This document shows positions 1 to 8,336 of a DNA stretch of 64,000 nucleotides, one piece after another. The position numbers were made by a program, and so were the translations under genes. Each line of letters starts with the position of its first letter. Within the stretch, counting starts at the first letter, position 1. The notes below the pieces were generated by a model. That model was not told the DNA's origin and made no database searches. It saw only the letters and a list, made by a program, of their open reading frames with translations. Source of the DNA: Teichococcus deserti (GTDB lineage Bacteria > Pseudomonadota > Alphaproteobacteria > Acetobacterales > Acetobacteraceae); the NCBI RefSeq assembly GCF_001982615.1, contig NZ_MLCO01000005.1:1-64000 (forward strand), given 5' to 3'.

Positions 1-360
1 CTCCGCGGCGCCGCCGCGCGCGACGGCGCCGCGGAGAGCAGCCCCGGCAGCGGATCGCGCCCCGGCGACGCCGCATCGCCTGTCCTGGTCACCAATCCCG
101 GTTTCCGCACCCGCCCGCAGCCCGCTGAATATCCCGCCCGCGCGCTGGAGATGGGCCAGACCGGCAGCGTCACCCTGCGCGCCCTTGTCGCCCCGGATGG
201 CGAGACGCGGACCACCCGGGTGCATCGCTCTTCCGGCTCGTCGCTGCTCGACCAGGCGGCGCTGGCGGCGGTGCAGCGCTGGCAGTTCCGCGCCGCCTCC
301 GTCGGCGGCCGCCCGGTCCATGCCTGGGTCGAGGTGCAGGTGCATTTCCGCCTGCAATAG
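1..360 (+). CDS. TonB C-terminal domain protein (partial, 5' end outside window)
   Basis: The frame is open from the first base, so the start and most of the N-terminal part lie upstream of the window. The visible 119 residues begin with a Gly/Ala/Pro/Ser-rich stretch and then a TonB C-terminal domain: YPARALEMGQTGSVTLRALV, a Ser-Ser-Gly turn, LLDQAALAAVQRWQF and an HAWVEVQVHFRLQ end. In this family the domain contacts the TonB box of outer-membrane receptors and passes on energy from ExbBD. It lies 98 bp before a TonB-dependent receptor on the same strand, so it is probably the dedicated transducer of that receptor. Confidence 0.85.
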   Translation, partial: LRGAAARDGAAESSPGSGSRPGDAASPVLVTNPGFRTRPQPAEYPARALEMGQTGSVTLRALVAPDGETRTTRVHRSSGSSLLDQAALAAVQRWQFRAASVGGRPVHAWVEVQVHFRLQ

Positions 361-408
361 GCGGCGGAAAGAGGGAACGAAGCATGGCCTTGGCCCCTGG
401 CGGTTTAT

Positions 409-423
409 TGAGAATGATTCTAA
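409..423. promoter_or_regulatory. Fur box upstream of the TonB-dependent receptor
   Basis: The 15-mer TGAGAATGATTCTAA contains a perfect AGAAT-G-ATTCT palindrome and fits the 7-1-7 Fur consensus (TGAGAAT-n-ATTCTCA type) with two differences. It sits 35 bp before the proposed receptor start at 459. Fur-family repressors bind such sites when iron is replete. The longer reading frame that starts at 384 would place this operator inside the gene, which supports the later start. Confidence 0.8.
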
Positions 424-458
424 GTTACATTCGCATCACAACGTCACACAGGGTTTCC

Positions 459-2759
459 ATGCTCCGCTTCCCTCTGAGACTGGCGCTGCTCGGCAGCTGC
501 CTGGTCTTGCCTTCCTTTGCGCCAGCGCTCGGCCAGACGACCACCCAGACCGTCGCCGAGCCCGTCGCCGTCCAGATCGACGATGCAGGGCAGGGGCAAG
601 GGCTGGAAGCGCTGGCGCCGACCGTCCTGCCCGGCGTCAACACCACGGCCACCCGCAACAGCCGGCTGCTCTTCGACACGCCGGCGGTGGTCGACATCAT
701 CCCCGGCCGCGACCTCGAGCGGCGCATGGCGCGCGACATCCAGGACGTGTTCCGCTACACGCCCGGCGTCAGCGTCAACCAGCAGACCAGCGGCACCGAT
801 CCCTTCGGCAGCCTGGGCGGCATCTCCGTCCGCGGCGTCGGCGGCAACCGCGTGCTGACCATCATCGACGGCGCCCGCACCATGGAGCGCATCACCGACC
901 AGACCCGCGACGTCGTCGAGCCCTGGCACCTGAAGCGGGTCGAGGTCGTACGCGGCCCGGCCTCGACGCTCTGGGGCTCCGACGCGCTGGGCGGCGTGGT
1001 GCAGTATGTGACCCGCGACCCGGCCGACTATATCCAGCCCGGCCGCAGCTGGGGTGCCGAGGCGGATTCGGATTACTCCACCCTCGACCGCGGCTGGCGC
1101 AGCCGCGTCACCGGCGCCTGGCGGGCCGGCGCGTTCGAAGGCATGATCGCCTACCAGCGGCGCCAGGCGCATGAGCAGAACCGCAACAACTCGCGCTCGC
1201 CCGACGGCATCTGGAACTGCACCCGCGCCGCCGTCGCGCTGCCCTGCAACCGGCTGAACCCGGCCGACATCAATTCCGATTCGCTGCTCGGCAAGCTGGT
1301 CTGGAACGCGGCGCCCAACAACCGCTTCCGCCTGACCGCCGAGAGCATGCAGCGCGTCACCACCGTCGACCAGCGCTTCGACCTGGGCCCGGCGACCGGC
1401 GGCATCACCAACCTGTCGCGCGAGCGCAAGCAGTTCCTCGACCGCTACCGCCTCGGCCTCGACCAGGAATGGACCCCGGGCCTGGGCTGGCTGGATGCGC
1501 TGCGCTGGCAGGTCGGCTACCACCCGCAGGAGCTGCGCCGCACCGGCGTGCAGATCCGCCGCCTGGCCAATGGCCAGCTCGGCCGCGTCGAGGATGAGCT
1601 GCAGTACAGCGAGGACTTCTGGCAGGGCGACGTCCAGCTGAATTCGTCTTTCAGTGTCCTCGGCATGCGCCACGCCCTGACCTATGGCGTCCAGGGCAGC
1701 TTCACCGAGACCGACTACCGCCGCCGCGACGTCACCACCAACCTGGCCACCGGCGTCTCCACCGTCGCCCGCGCCGGCGGCTTCAACTTCGCCAATGGCG
1801 ACACGCGGCGGCTGGATGGCTATATCCAGGACGAGATTTCCGTCTTCGGCGACCGGCTGACGGTGACGCCGGGCCTGCGTTACTCGACCTACCGCATCAC
1901 CCCGCAGCCGGATGCCGACTACCGCGCCTCGCCGGGCGCCGAGCCGCGCACGCTGGATGCCGACGACCTGGCGTTGAAGCTCGGCGCCGTGCTGCGCCTG
2001 GATGAGACCTGGTCGCTCTTCGGCAATTACGGCGAAGGCTTCAAGATGCCGACCGCCGAGCAGCTCTTCACCTCGCTGCCCGGCGCCGCCTTCAACCTGG
2101 TGCCCAATCCCGAGCTGAAGCCGGAAAGCGTCCGCTCCTACGAGGCCGGGATCCGCATGCGGCTGCCGCGCGGCTATCTCAGCCTCTCGGCCTTCAACGC
2201 CCAGTACGAGGACTTCATCGAATCCCTGGTGAACATCGCCGGCACTGTCGACTACACCAGCCGCAACCTCTCCTCGGTCAAGGTCTGGGGCATCGAGCTC
2301 GCCGGCGCCTATGAGGTGGTGCAGAACTGGACGCTGCAGGCCTCGGCCTCCTGGCAGCGCGGCCGCGCCCGCGCCACCCCCACCAGCGCCAGCGCGCCCT
2401 TCGAAGGCGCCCGCCCGCTGAAGGTGGTCTCCGGCGTCAACTGGACCCAACCCGACTGGCGCACCAGCATCGACGTCACCGGCACCTTCGCCGCCGCCGC
2501 CGACGAGGCATCGACCCCGCAGCGCTACCGCACCCGCGCCTACCAGGTCTTCGACACCGTCGCGACCTGGCGGCCGGTGGAGAATGTCGAGCTCAATCTC
2601 GGCATCTTCAACCTGTTCGATGCGCGCTACATCCCGCAGGACGTGACCGGCTACGACCAGAGCCAGTTCGCCACCGCGGCGGTCAAGTCGGCCAACCCGA
2701 TCGAGCTGCAGGTCGCTCCCGGCCGGTGGCTGCGCTTCGGGGCCCGTGTCATCTTCTAA
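459..2759 (+). CDS. TonB-dependent haemin/haemoglobin-type outer-membrane receptor
   Basis: A 766-residue receptor. I chose the ATG at 459 because it begins a clean signal peptide (MLRFPLRLALLGSCLVLPSFAPALGQ) and leaves the Fur box outside the gene. The plug domain (about residues 55-185) carries DIQDVFRYTPGVSV, ISVRGVGGNRVLTIIDG and VEVVRGPASTLWGSDALGG, the pattern of the haemoglobin/transferrin/lactoferrin receptor family. The barrel ends with NLFDARY and a terminal aromatic (ARVIF) for outer-membrane assembly. The region NPELKPESVRSYEAG resembles the NPNL box of haem receptors; the FRAP box is replaced by FKMP. The cargo is inferred to be haem or a haemoprotein, but an iron chelate cannot be excluded. 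Confidence 0.88.
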   Translation: MLRFPLRLALLGSCLVLPSFAPALGQTTTQTVAEPVAVQIDDAGQGQGLEALAPTVLPGVNTTATRNSRLLFDTPAVVDIIPGRDLERRMARDIQDVFRYTPGVSVNQQTSGTDPFGSLGGISVRGVGGNRVLTIIDGARTMERITDQTRDVVEPWHLKRVEVVRGPASTLWGSDALGGVVQYVTRDPADYIQPGRSWGAEADSDYSTLDRGWRSRVTGAWRAGAFEGMIAYQRRQAHEQNRNNSRSPDGIWNCTRAAVALPCNRLNPADINSDSLLGKLVWNAAPNNRFRLTAESMQRVTTVDQRFDLGPATGGITNLSRERKQFLDRYRLGLDQEWTPGLGWLDALRWQVGYHPQELRRTGVQIRRLANGQLGRVEDELQYSEDFWQGDVQLNSSFSVLGMRHALTYGVQGSFTETDYRRRDVTTNLATGVSTVARAGGFNFANGDTRRLDGYIQDEISVFGDRLTVTPGLRYSTYRITPQPDADYRASPGAEPRTLDADDLALKLGAVLRLDETWSLFGNYGEGFKMPTAEQLFTSLPGAAFNLVPNPELKPESVRSYEAGIRMRLPRGYLSLSAFNAQYEDFIESLVNIAGTVDYTSRNLSSVKVWGIELAGAYEVVQNWTLQASASWQRGRARATPTSASAPFEGARPLKVVSGVNWTQPDWRTSIDVTGTFAAAADEASTPQRYRTRAYQVFDTVATWRPVENVELNLGIFNLFDARYIPQDVTGYDQSQFATAAVKSANPIELQVAPGRWLRFGARVIF

Positions 2760-2769
2760 GCAAGCAAGG

Positions 2770-2810
2770 CTGGGGGAGCGCAGCTCCCCCAGACCCCCTC
2801 AGTTTTCTTT
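2770..2810 (+). terminator. Hairpin terminator after the receptor gene
   Basis: A perfect 10-bp stem, CTGGGGGAGC (2770-2779) with GCTCCCCCAG (2783-2792), is followed by ACCCCCTCAGTTTTCTTT. It starts 11 bases after the receptor stop and overlaps the stop of the convergent binding-protein gene. It is a solo member of the hairpin family seen at several gene ends in this window. Confidence 0.7.
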
Positions 2811-4622
2811 GCACCACCACGCATCATCGCCATAGGCGTAAGCGGGCGCGCGGGCGGGCCACGCATAACGGTCCCGCAGCGCCGTCAGCCGGTTCGGCTC
2901 ATAATACGACGGGACCGTCAGCCACTGCCATTGCAAGGCACGGTCCAAAAGCCGCGCGGAACGCTGCATCTCATCCACACCCTCGGCCCGCACCAACCGG
3001 TCCAGCAGCGTGTCGACGCCAGGCGACGCAAACCCCGAGAGGTTGTTGGGACCGCCGGACCCCCAGTAGCTGCGCTGCTCCTCCCCGGGCCAGGAGGAGC
3101 CGATGATGAAACGATAGATCAGGTCGAACTCGCGCTTCCGCTGCCGGTCGGTGAAGGCTGCGGCGTCCAGCACCTCCAGCGACGGCTCGATGCCGATGCG
3201 CCGCAAGCCCCGGAACCACACCGTCAGCAACGCCTGCTGCGCCGTCGACTGCGCCAGCACGCTGAAGCGCAGCGGCTGCCCCGTCGCGCGGTTCACCATG
3301 CGGCCGCGATCGTCCAGCACCCAGCCGGCCTGCTCCAGCAACGCGATCGCCCGTTCAAGCGCCGCGCGATCCCGCCCGCTGCCATCGGTCGGCGGCGGCG
3401 TCCAGGCGGCGTCATAGGCCTCGGGCGGGAACAGCTCCGGGAATTCGGCCATGGCGGCGCGCTCGGCCGCGTCCGGCGCCTCGACGGCCGCCATCGGCGA
3501 ATTGCTGAAATAGGAAGAGGTCCGGCGGAAGGCGCCGTGGAACAGCGCCTTGTTGGCCCAGTCGAAATCCAGCAGCCCGGCCAGCGCCTGCCGCACGCGC
3601 ACGTCGTCGAAGGGCGCGCGCCGCAGGTTGAAGGCGAAGCCGTTCATCCCCGTGACATACCAATGCGGCTGCTCGACCTTGCGCACCGCGCCGCTGCGCA
3701 CGGCTTCCGCGTCATAGCCGGTGGCCCAGCGCCGCGGATCCATCTCCCGCATCATGTCGGCGCGGTCGGCCAGCACGGCTTCCAGCGCGGCCACGCGGTC
3801 GCGCAGGTACTGCACCTCCATCCGCGCGATGGTCCAGCGGCCGCGGCCCGTCGGCAGGTCGCGCGCCCACCAGTCCTCGACCCGGTCGAAGACCACGCGG
3901 CGCCCGGGCTCGACCGCGGTCACGCGATAGGGCCCGCTGCCCAGCGGCGGGTCCATGGTCAGCGCGGTGAAGTCGCGGCCTTCCCAATAATGCTTCGGCA
4001 GCACGAAGAAGCTGCCCAGCCGCGTCATCCGGTCGCGCGCCTGGGTCGGCGTCGTGCCCGCGGGCAGGTGAAAGGCGACGCTCCGGCCGTCGAGTTGCTC
4101 CAGCCGCACGCCCGCCATGGCGGCGCGGAAATGCGGCCTTCCCTTGCTCCCCAGCAGCGTCGCGCTGAACACCAGGTCCTCGGCGGTGACCGGCCTGCCG
4201 TCATGCCAGCGCGCCTGCTCCCGCAGCGTGAAGCGGATCACGCCGGCGGCCTCGTCGAGCTCCGCCTTCTCGGCCAGATGGCCATAGGCGACCAACGGCT
4301 CTTCCGGGCTGTCGACCATCAGGGTCTCGTAGACCCAGCTCCAAACGCCCATCACGAAGCGGCCGCGCAGGGTGAAGGGGTTCAGCGTGTCGAAGCTGCC
4401 CTGCAGCACGCTGCGCAGGCTGCAGGACCCCAGCGGCGCGTCCGGGTTCACATGCGGGAAATGCGAAAACCCCTCGGGCAGGGCAGGGGTGCCGTGCAGC
4501 GAGAAGGCGTCGCTCCGCGCGAGCGTCGCGGGCGCCGTGGCCAGGCTGGCCAGCAGGACGGCGGAGAGCGCCTTGCCGAGCCCCCGCTTTCGCGGATACA
4601 TGCGGTTGAGAGTCATTCTCAT
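2799..4622 (-). CDS. YejA-type ABC transporter solute-binding protein (family 5)
   Basis: About 607 residues. A signal peptide (RKRGLGKALSAVLLASLATAPATLA) leads into a YejA-like opening, FSLHGTPALPEGFSHFPHVNPDAPLG, then FDTLNPFTLRG and the family-5 core WHDGRPVTAEDLVFSA, GSGPYRVTAVEPGRRVVF and NNLSGFASPGVDTLLDRLV. YejA proteins deliver oligopeptides such as microcin C to YejBEF. The start is uncertain: ATG 4622 has GGGGAG just upstream, while ATG 4616 and ATG 4601 are alternatives and the last begins the signal peptide directly. The gene is divergent from the permeases. A Fur-like palindrome overlaps its start and the receptor is convergent, so its ligand may be haem or an iron complex rather than a peptide. 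Confidence 0.85.
   Translation of the reverse strand: MRMTLNRMYPRKRGLGKALSAVLLASLATAPATLARSDAFSLHGTPALPEGFSHFPHVNPDAPLGSCSLRSVLQGSFDTLNPFTLRGRFVMGVWSWVYETLMVDSPEEPLVAYGHLAEKAELDEAAGVIRFTLREQARWHDGRPVTAEDLVFSATLLGSKGRPHFRAAMAGVRLEQLDGRSVAFHLPAGTTPTQARDRMTRLGSFFVLPKHYWEGRDFTALTMDPPLGSGPYRVTAVEPGRRVVFDRVEDWWARDLPTGRGRWTIARMEVQYLRDRVAALEAVLADRADMMREMDPRRWATGYDAEAVRSGAVRKVEQPHWYVTGMNGFAFNLRRAPFDDVRVRQALAGLLDFDWANKALFHGAFRRTSSYFSNSPMAAVEAPDAAERAAMAEFPELFPPEAYDAAWTPPPTDGSGRDRAALERAIALLEQAGWVLDDRGRMVNRATGQPLRFSVLAQSTAQQALLTVWFRGLRRIGIEPSLEVLDAAAFTDRQRKREFDLIYRFIIGSSWPGEEQRSYWGSGGPNNLSGFASPGVDTLLDRLVRAEGVDEMQRSARLLDRALQWQWLTVPSYYEPNRLTALRDRYAWPARAPAYAYGDDAWWCKEN
4607..4621. promoter_or_regulatory. Fur-box-like palindrome at the divergent transporter start
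   Basis: On the minus strand the sequence reads TGAGAATGACTCTCA, one base away from a perfect TGAGAAT-n-ATTCTCA palindrome. It overlaps the proposed ATG of the binding-protein gene and lies 43 bp before the divergent permease start, so one bound Fur dimer could control both directions. Position inside a start codon is unusual and suggests that either the binding protein starts at 4601 or repression acts over the initiation region. Confidence 0.6.
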
Positions 4623-4663
4623 ATTCTCCCCGCCCACCGCGCAACCCGCAAGAGCCTCGCCGC

Positions 4664-5782
4664 ATGCTGCTTCGCCTCCGCCATCCGCTGTTGCGCTATG
4701 CGGCGCGGCGCCTGCTGCTGGTGCCGCCGACCCTGCTGGCGATCCTGATCATCAATGTCGGCGTCACCCAGCTGGCCCCCGGCGGCCCGGTCGAGCATCT
4801 GATCGCCCAGCTGACCCCCGGCAACGATGATTCTGGCGGTGCCGAGCGCGTGCTCGGCGCCCCCACCGCCCTGGCGCCCGACCTCGACCCCACGATGCGC
4901 TACCGCGGCGCCGAGCGGCTGGATGCGGCCACCATCGCCGAGATCGAGCGCATGTTCGGCTTCGACCGCCCGCCGCTGGAGCGCTTCTGGCTGATGCTGA
5001 AACGCTTCCTCAGCTTCGATCTCGGCCGCAGCCTGTTCCTCGACCGCCCGGTGGCCGAGCTGCTGTGGCAGCGCCTGCCGGTCTCCGCCTCGCTCGGCGC
5101 CTGGTCGACCTTCCTGACCTATGGCATCGCCCTGCCGCTGGGGATCATCCTGGCGGTGCGGCGAGGGACGGGGCTGGATCGCGGCGCGACCTTCGCCATC
5201 GCGCTCGCCCATGCGGTGCCGGGCGTGGTGGTGGCGGTGGCGCTGCTGGTGCTCTTCGCCGGCGGCCGCGTCTTCGCCTGGTTCCCGACCGAGGGGCTGG
5301 TCTCCGCCCATTGGCAGGACCTGTCCTGGGGCGCGCGCATCCTCGACTGGCTCTGGCACCTGGCGCTGCCGGTGACGGCGCTGGTGCTGGGCGGCTTCGC
5401 CAGCCTGGCGCTGATGACCCGCAGCCTGTTCCTCGAGGAGATCGGCAAGCCTTACGTCCAGCTGGCCCTGGCCAAGGGGCTGGCAGGACGGCGCGTTCTG
5501 TTCCGCCATGTCTTCCCCAACGCCATGCTGGTGATCCTGGCCGGGCTGCCCTCGGCGCTGATCGGGCTGCTCTTCGGTGGCGGGCTGCTGGTCGAGGTGG
5601 TCTTCGGCTTGGACGGCATCGGGCTGCTCGGCTTCGAGGCCATCTCCAGCCGCGACTACCCGGTGATCTTCGGCACGCTCTGGCTGTTCACCCTGCTCGG
5701 GCTGGTGCTGCATCTGGCGGGCGACCTGCTGGCGGCGGCGCTGGACCCGCGCATCGGCTTCCAGGCCGCCGCCCGTGGCTGA
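4664..5782 (+). CDS. YejB-type ABC transporter permease
   Basis: 372 residues. An N-terminal membrane segment (LLRYAARRLLLVPPTLLAILIINVGVTQLAPGG) is followed by a long periplasmic stretch and the DppB/OppB core, with LPLGIILAVRRGTG and the EAA-type loop LALAKGLAGRRVLFRHVFPNAMLVILAGLP (about residues 265-295) that docks to the ATPase. The insertion around FDRPPLERFWLMLKRFLSFDLGRSLF is typical of YejB. It is the first gene of the rightward transporter operon and overlaps the next gene by 8 bp. Confidence 0.88.
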   Translation: MLLRLRHPLLRYAARRLLLVPPTLLAILIINVGVTQLAPGGPVEHLIAQLTPGNDDSGGAERVLGAPTALAPDLDPTMRYRGAERLDAATIAEIERMFGFDRPPLERFWLMLKRFLSFDLGRSLFLDRPVAELLWQRLPVSASLGAWSTFLTYGIALPLGIILAVRRGTGLDRGATFAIALAHAVPGVVVAVALLVLFAGGRVFAWFPTEGLVSAHWQDLSWGARILDWLWHLALPVTALVLGGFASLALMTRSLFLEEIGKPYVQLALAKGLAGRRVLFRHVFPNAMLVILAGLPSALIGLLFGGGLLVEVVFGLDGIGLLGFEAISSRDYPVIFGTLWLFTLLGLVLHLAGDLLAAALDPRIGFQAAARG

Positions 5783-8336
5783 GCGCCTCGCCAACGCCCG
5801 CCCCGCCGCCACCCGCCGCGCCTGGCGGGCCGGTTTTCTTCTCGTTGCCCTGGCGCTGCTGGTGGCCCCCGCCGAGTTCCTGGCGAACGACCGGCCCGTG
5901 CTGCTCTGGATGAAAGGTTCGCTGACCTCGCCGGTGTTGTCGCGCCCCACCGAGCGCGACCTCGGCGGCACCCTGTCGCTGCCGGCCGATTTCCACGACC
6001 CGCTGGTGGCGCGGCTGCTGGCGGAGCAGGGCGCCTGGGCGCTGTGGCCACCGGTGCGCAGCAACCCGGTCGACCCGGTGCATGACCTGGACGGCACGGC
6101 GCCGACGCCGCCCTCCGCCCGCCACTGGCTCGGCACCGACGAGCAGGGCCGCGACGTGCTGGCGCGCCTGATCTGGGGCACCCGGCTGTCGCTCGGCTTC
6201 GGCCTGGCGCTGACGCTTTTTTCCCTCGTCATCGGCCTGCCGCTGGGATTGCTGCAGGGGACGCTGGCCGGGCGCATCGACCTGATCGGCCAGCGCCTGA
6301 CGGAAATCTGGGGCGCCGTGCCGCTGCTGATGCTGCTGATGATTCTTTCTTCGGTTTTGGCACCGGGGTTCTGGGTGCTGGCCGGCGCCATGGCGGCCTT
6401 CACCTGGATGGGCGTCGCCAGCTTCACCCGCACCGAGAGCCTGCGCCTGCGCAACCAGGATTTTGTTCGATCGGCGCGGGCGGCGGGGGCGTCCTGGCGG
6501 CGGATCATGGCGCGCCACATCCTGCCCAATGCGCTGGCACCGGTGCTGGCCTCTGCGCCCTTCCTCTTCGCCGGCGGGCTGACGGCTCTGGCGGGGCTCG
6601 ACCTGCTGGGCCTCGGCATGCCGGTGGGCACGCCGTCGCTGGGCGAGCTGCTGGCCCAGGCGCGCAACAACCTGCACGCGCCCTGGCTGGCCGGGGCCGC
6701 GGTCGGCATGCTGACCTTGCTGCTGCTGCTGGCGACCCAGCTGGGCCAGGCGCTGCGCGACGCCTTCGACCCGCGGCTGCTGCCCGCCCGACGCGAAGAG
6801 ATCCCTGTCGCCACCACGGCCGATCCGGACGCGGCCCTGCAGATCACCGATCTGCATCTGTCCTTCGGCAGTGTGGAGGCAGTGCGCGGCGCCAGCTTGC
6901 GCATCGCTCGCGGCGAGGCGGTGGCGCTGCTCGGCGATTCCGGCGGCGGGAAATCGGCCACCGCCGCTTTGGCCGCCGCTTTGCCGCCGCCCCAGGCGAC
7001 GCGCATCGCCGGCAGCGTCCGGCTGGACGGCGTCGAGATCATCGACGCCCCGGCCGAGCAGTTGAGAAAGCTGCGCTTCGCCGCGCTGGGCATGGTGTTC
7101 CAGGAGGCCGGCGCGGCGCTGAACCCGACCCGCCCGGTGCTGCGGCAGCTGCAGGAGGCGATCGGCGCCCAGCCTGGCAGCCGGTTGGGCGAGCTGCTGG
7201 ACGGGTTGGAACTGTCCGTGCTGCGCGACCGGCCGCGCGCCTTCCCGCATGAGCTCAGCGGCGGGCAGCAGCAGCGCGCAGTGCTCGCCATGGCGCTGGC
7301 GCGCGACCCGATGCTGATCATCGCCGACGAGCCCACCGCCAGCCTCGACCCCGCTTTGCGCGGCGCCGTGCTGCGGCTGCTGGACCAGGAGCGCCGCCGC
7401 CGCGGCGCCGCGCTGCTGCTGGTCACGCATGACGTCGAGGCCGCCCGGGCCGTCGCCGACCGCATCGCCGTGATGCGCGCCGGGCGCATCGTCGCCGATC
7501 TTCCGGCCGCCGCCGTCGAGGCCCAGGCCGAAGCCGCGGGCGAGGGCGATCCGGAGCTTGCCCGCCTGCTGCGGCCGGTGCTGCCGCGGCGGCCGGGCTC
7601 GGCGCTGCGCTCGGCGCGGCCGGCGCTGCTATCGGTGCGGGAGCTTTCCGTCAGCTATCCCGGGCGGGGCGCGGGAGCGCCGGTGCAGGCGCTGTCCCGC
7701 ATCGACCTGGAGCTGCGCGCCGGGCGGACGCTGGCGGTGCTGGGCGCCTCGGGCAGCGGCAAGTCGAGCCTGGTCGCCGGCCTGCTGCGCCTGGTGCCGG
7801 CCGAGGGCGAGGTGCTGATGGACGGCCAGCCGCTGCCGCCGGGCAGCGACTGGCGCGCCCGCATCGGCGTCGTCTTCCAGAACCCGGCCACCGCGCTGTC
7901 GCCGCGGATGACGGTGCTCGACATCGTTGCCGAGCCGCTGGCGATCCACCGCCTGGGCGACCGGCGGTCGCGCATCGCCCGGGCGCGCGAGGCGCTGGCG
8001 GCGGTGGAGCTGGACCCCGATCTGTTCGGCGGGCGGATGCCGGCGCGGCTGTCGGGCGGGCAGCGGCAGCGCGTGGCGCTGGCCCGCGCCCTGGTCACCG
8101 AGCCGGCGCTGCTGCTGCTGGACGAGCCGACCTCGGCGCTGGACCGCAGCGTCGAGGCCGAGGTGGTGGCGCTGCTGACCCGCCTGCAGGCCGAGCGTTC
8201 CTTTGCCTGCCTGCTGGTCACCCACGACCTGCGCATCGCCGCGGCGCTGGCCGACGACACCCTGACGCTGGCAGGCGGCCGTCCGGTCGCGGCCCGCGGC
8301 GCCGTTCCCCGTGCCCTTGAGGATTCCCTGGCATGA
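5775..8336 (+). CDS. YejE-YejF fusion: ABC permease joined to two ABC ATPase domains
   Basis: One uninterrupted frame of 853 residues. Residues 1-335 are a YejE-type permease: ARHWLGTDEQGRDVLARLIWGTRLSLGFG, an EAA loop near ARAAGASWRRIMARHILPNALAP, and the usual FDPRL end. A short linker with no ATG leads into a duplicated ATPase as in YejF. Domain 1 has Walker A GDSGGGKS (387-394), LSGGQQQR, LIIADEPTASLD and VTHD. Domain 2 has GASGSGKS (657-664), FQNPATALSPRMT, LSGGQRQR, LLLLDEPTSALD and VTHD. All ATPase motifs look intact. In E. coli yejE and yejF are separate genes; here they are one chain. It overlaps the following HemS-like gene by 4 bp (ATGA). Confidence 0.9.
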   Translation: MAERLANARPAATRRAWRAGFLLVALALLVAPAEFLANDRPVLLWMKGSLTSPVLSRPTERDLGGTLSLPADFHDPLVARLLAEQGAWALWPPVRSNPVDPVHDLDGTAPTPPSARHWLGTDEQGRDVLARLIWGTRLSLGFGLALTLFSLVIGLPLGLLQGTLAGRIDLIGQRLTEIWGAVPLLMLLMILSSVLAPGFWVLAGAMAAFTWMGVASFTRTESLRLRNQDFVRSARAAGASWRRIMARHILPNALAPVLASAPFLFAGGLTALAGLDLLGLGMPVGTPSLGELLAQARNNLHAPWLAGAAVGMLTLLLLLATQLGQALRDAFDPRLLPARREEIPVATTADPDAALQITDLHLSFGSVEAVRGASLRIARGEAVALLGDSGGGKSATAALAAALPPPQATRIAGSVRLDGVEIIDAPAEQLRKLRFAALGMVFQEAGAALNPTRPVLRQLQEAIGAQPGSRLGELLDGLELSVLRDRPRAFPHELSGGQQQRAVLAMALARDPMLIIADEPTASLDPALRGAVLRLLDQERRRRGAALLLVTHDVEAARAVADRIAVMRAGRIVADLPAAAVEAQAEAAGEGDPELARLLRPVLPRRPGSALRSARPALLSVRELSVSYPGRGAGAPVQALSRIDLELRAGRTLAVLGASGSGKSSLVAGLLRLVPAEGEVLMDGQPLPPGSDWRARIGVVFQNPATALSPRMTVLDIVAEPLAIHRLGDRRSRIARAREALAAVELDPDLFGGRMPARLSGGQRQRVALARALVTEPALLLLDEPTSALDRSVEAEVVALLTRLQAERSFACLLVTHDLRIAAALADDTLTLAGGRPVAARGAVPRALEDSLA

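Noticed and set aside
384-458. Upstream ATG at 384 as the start of the TonB-dependent receptor
   Set aside because: It would put the Fur box inside the gene and a non-signal sequence before a clean signal peptide that starts at 459.
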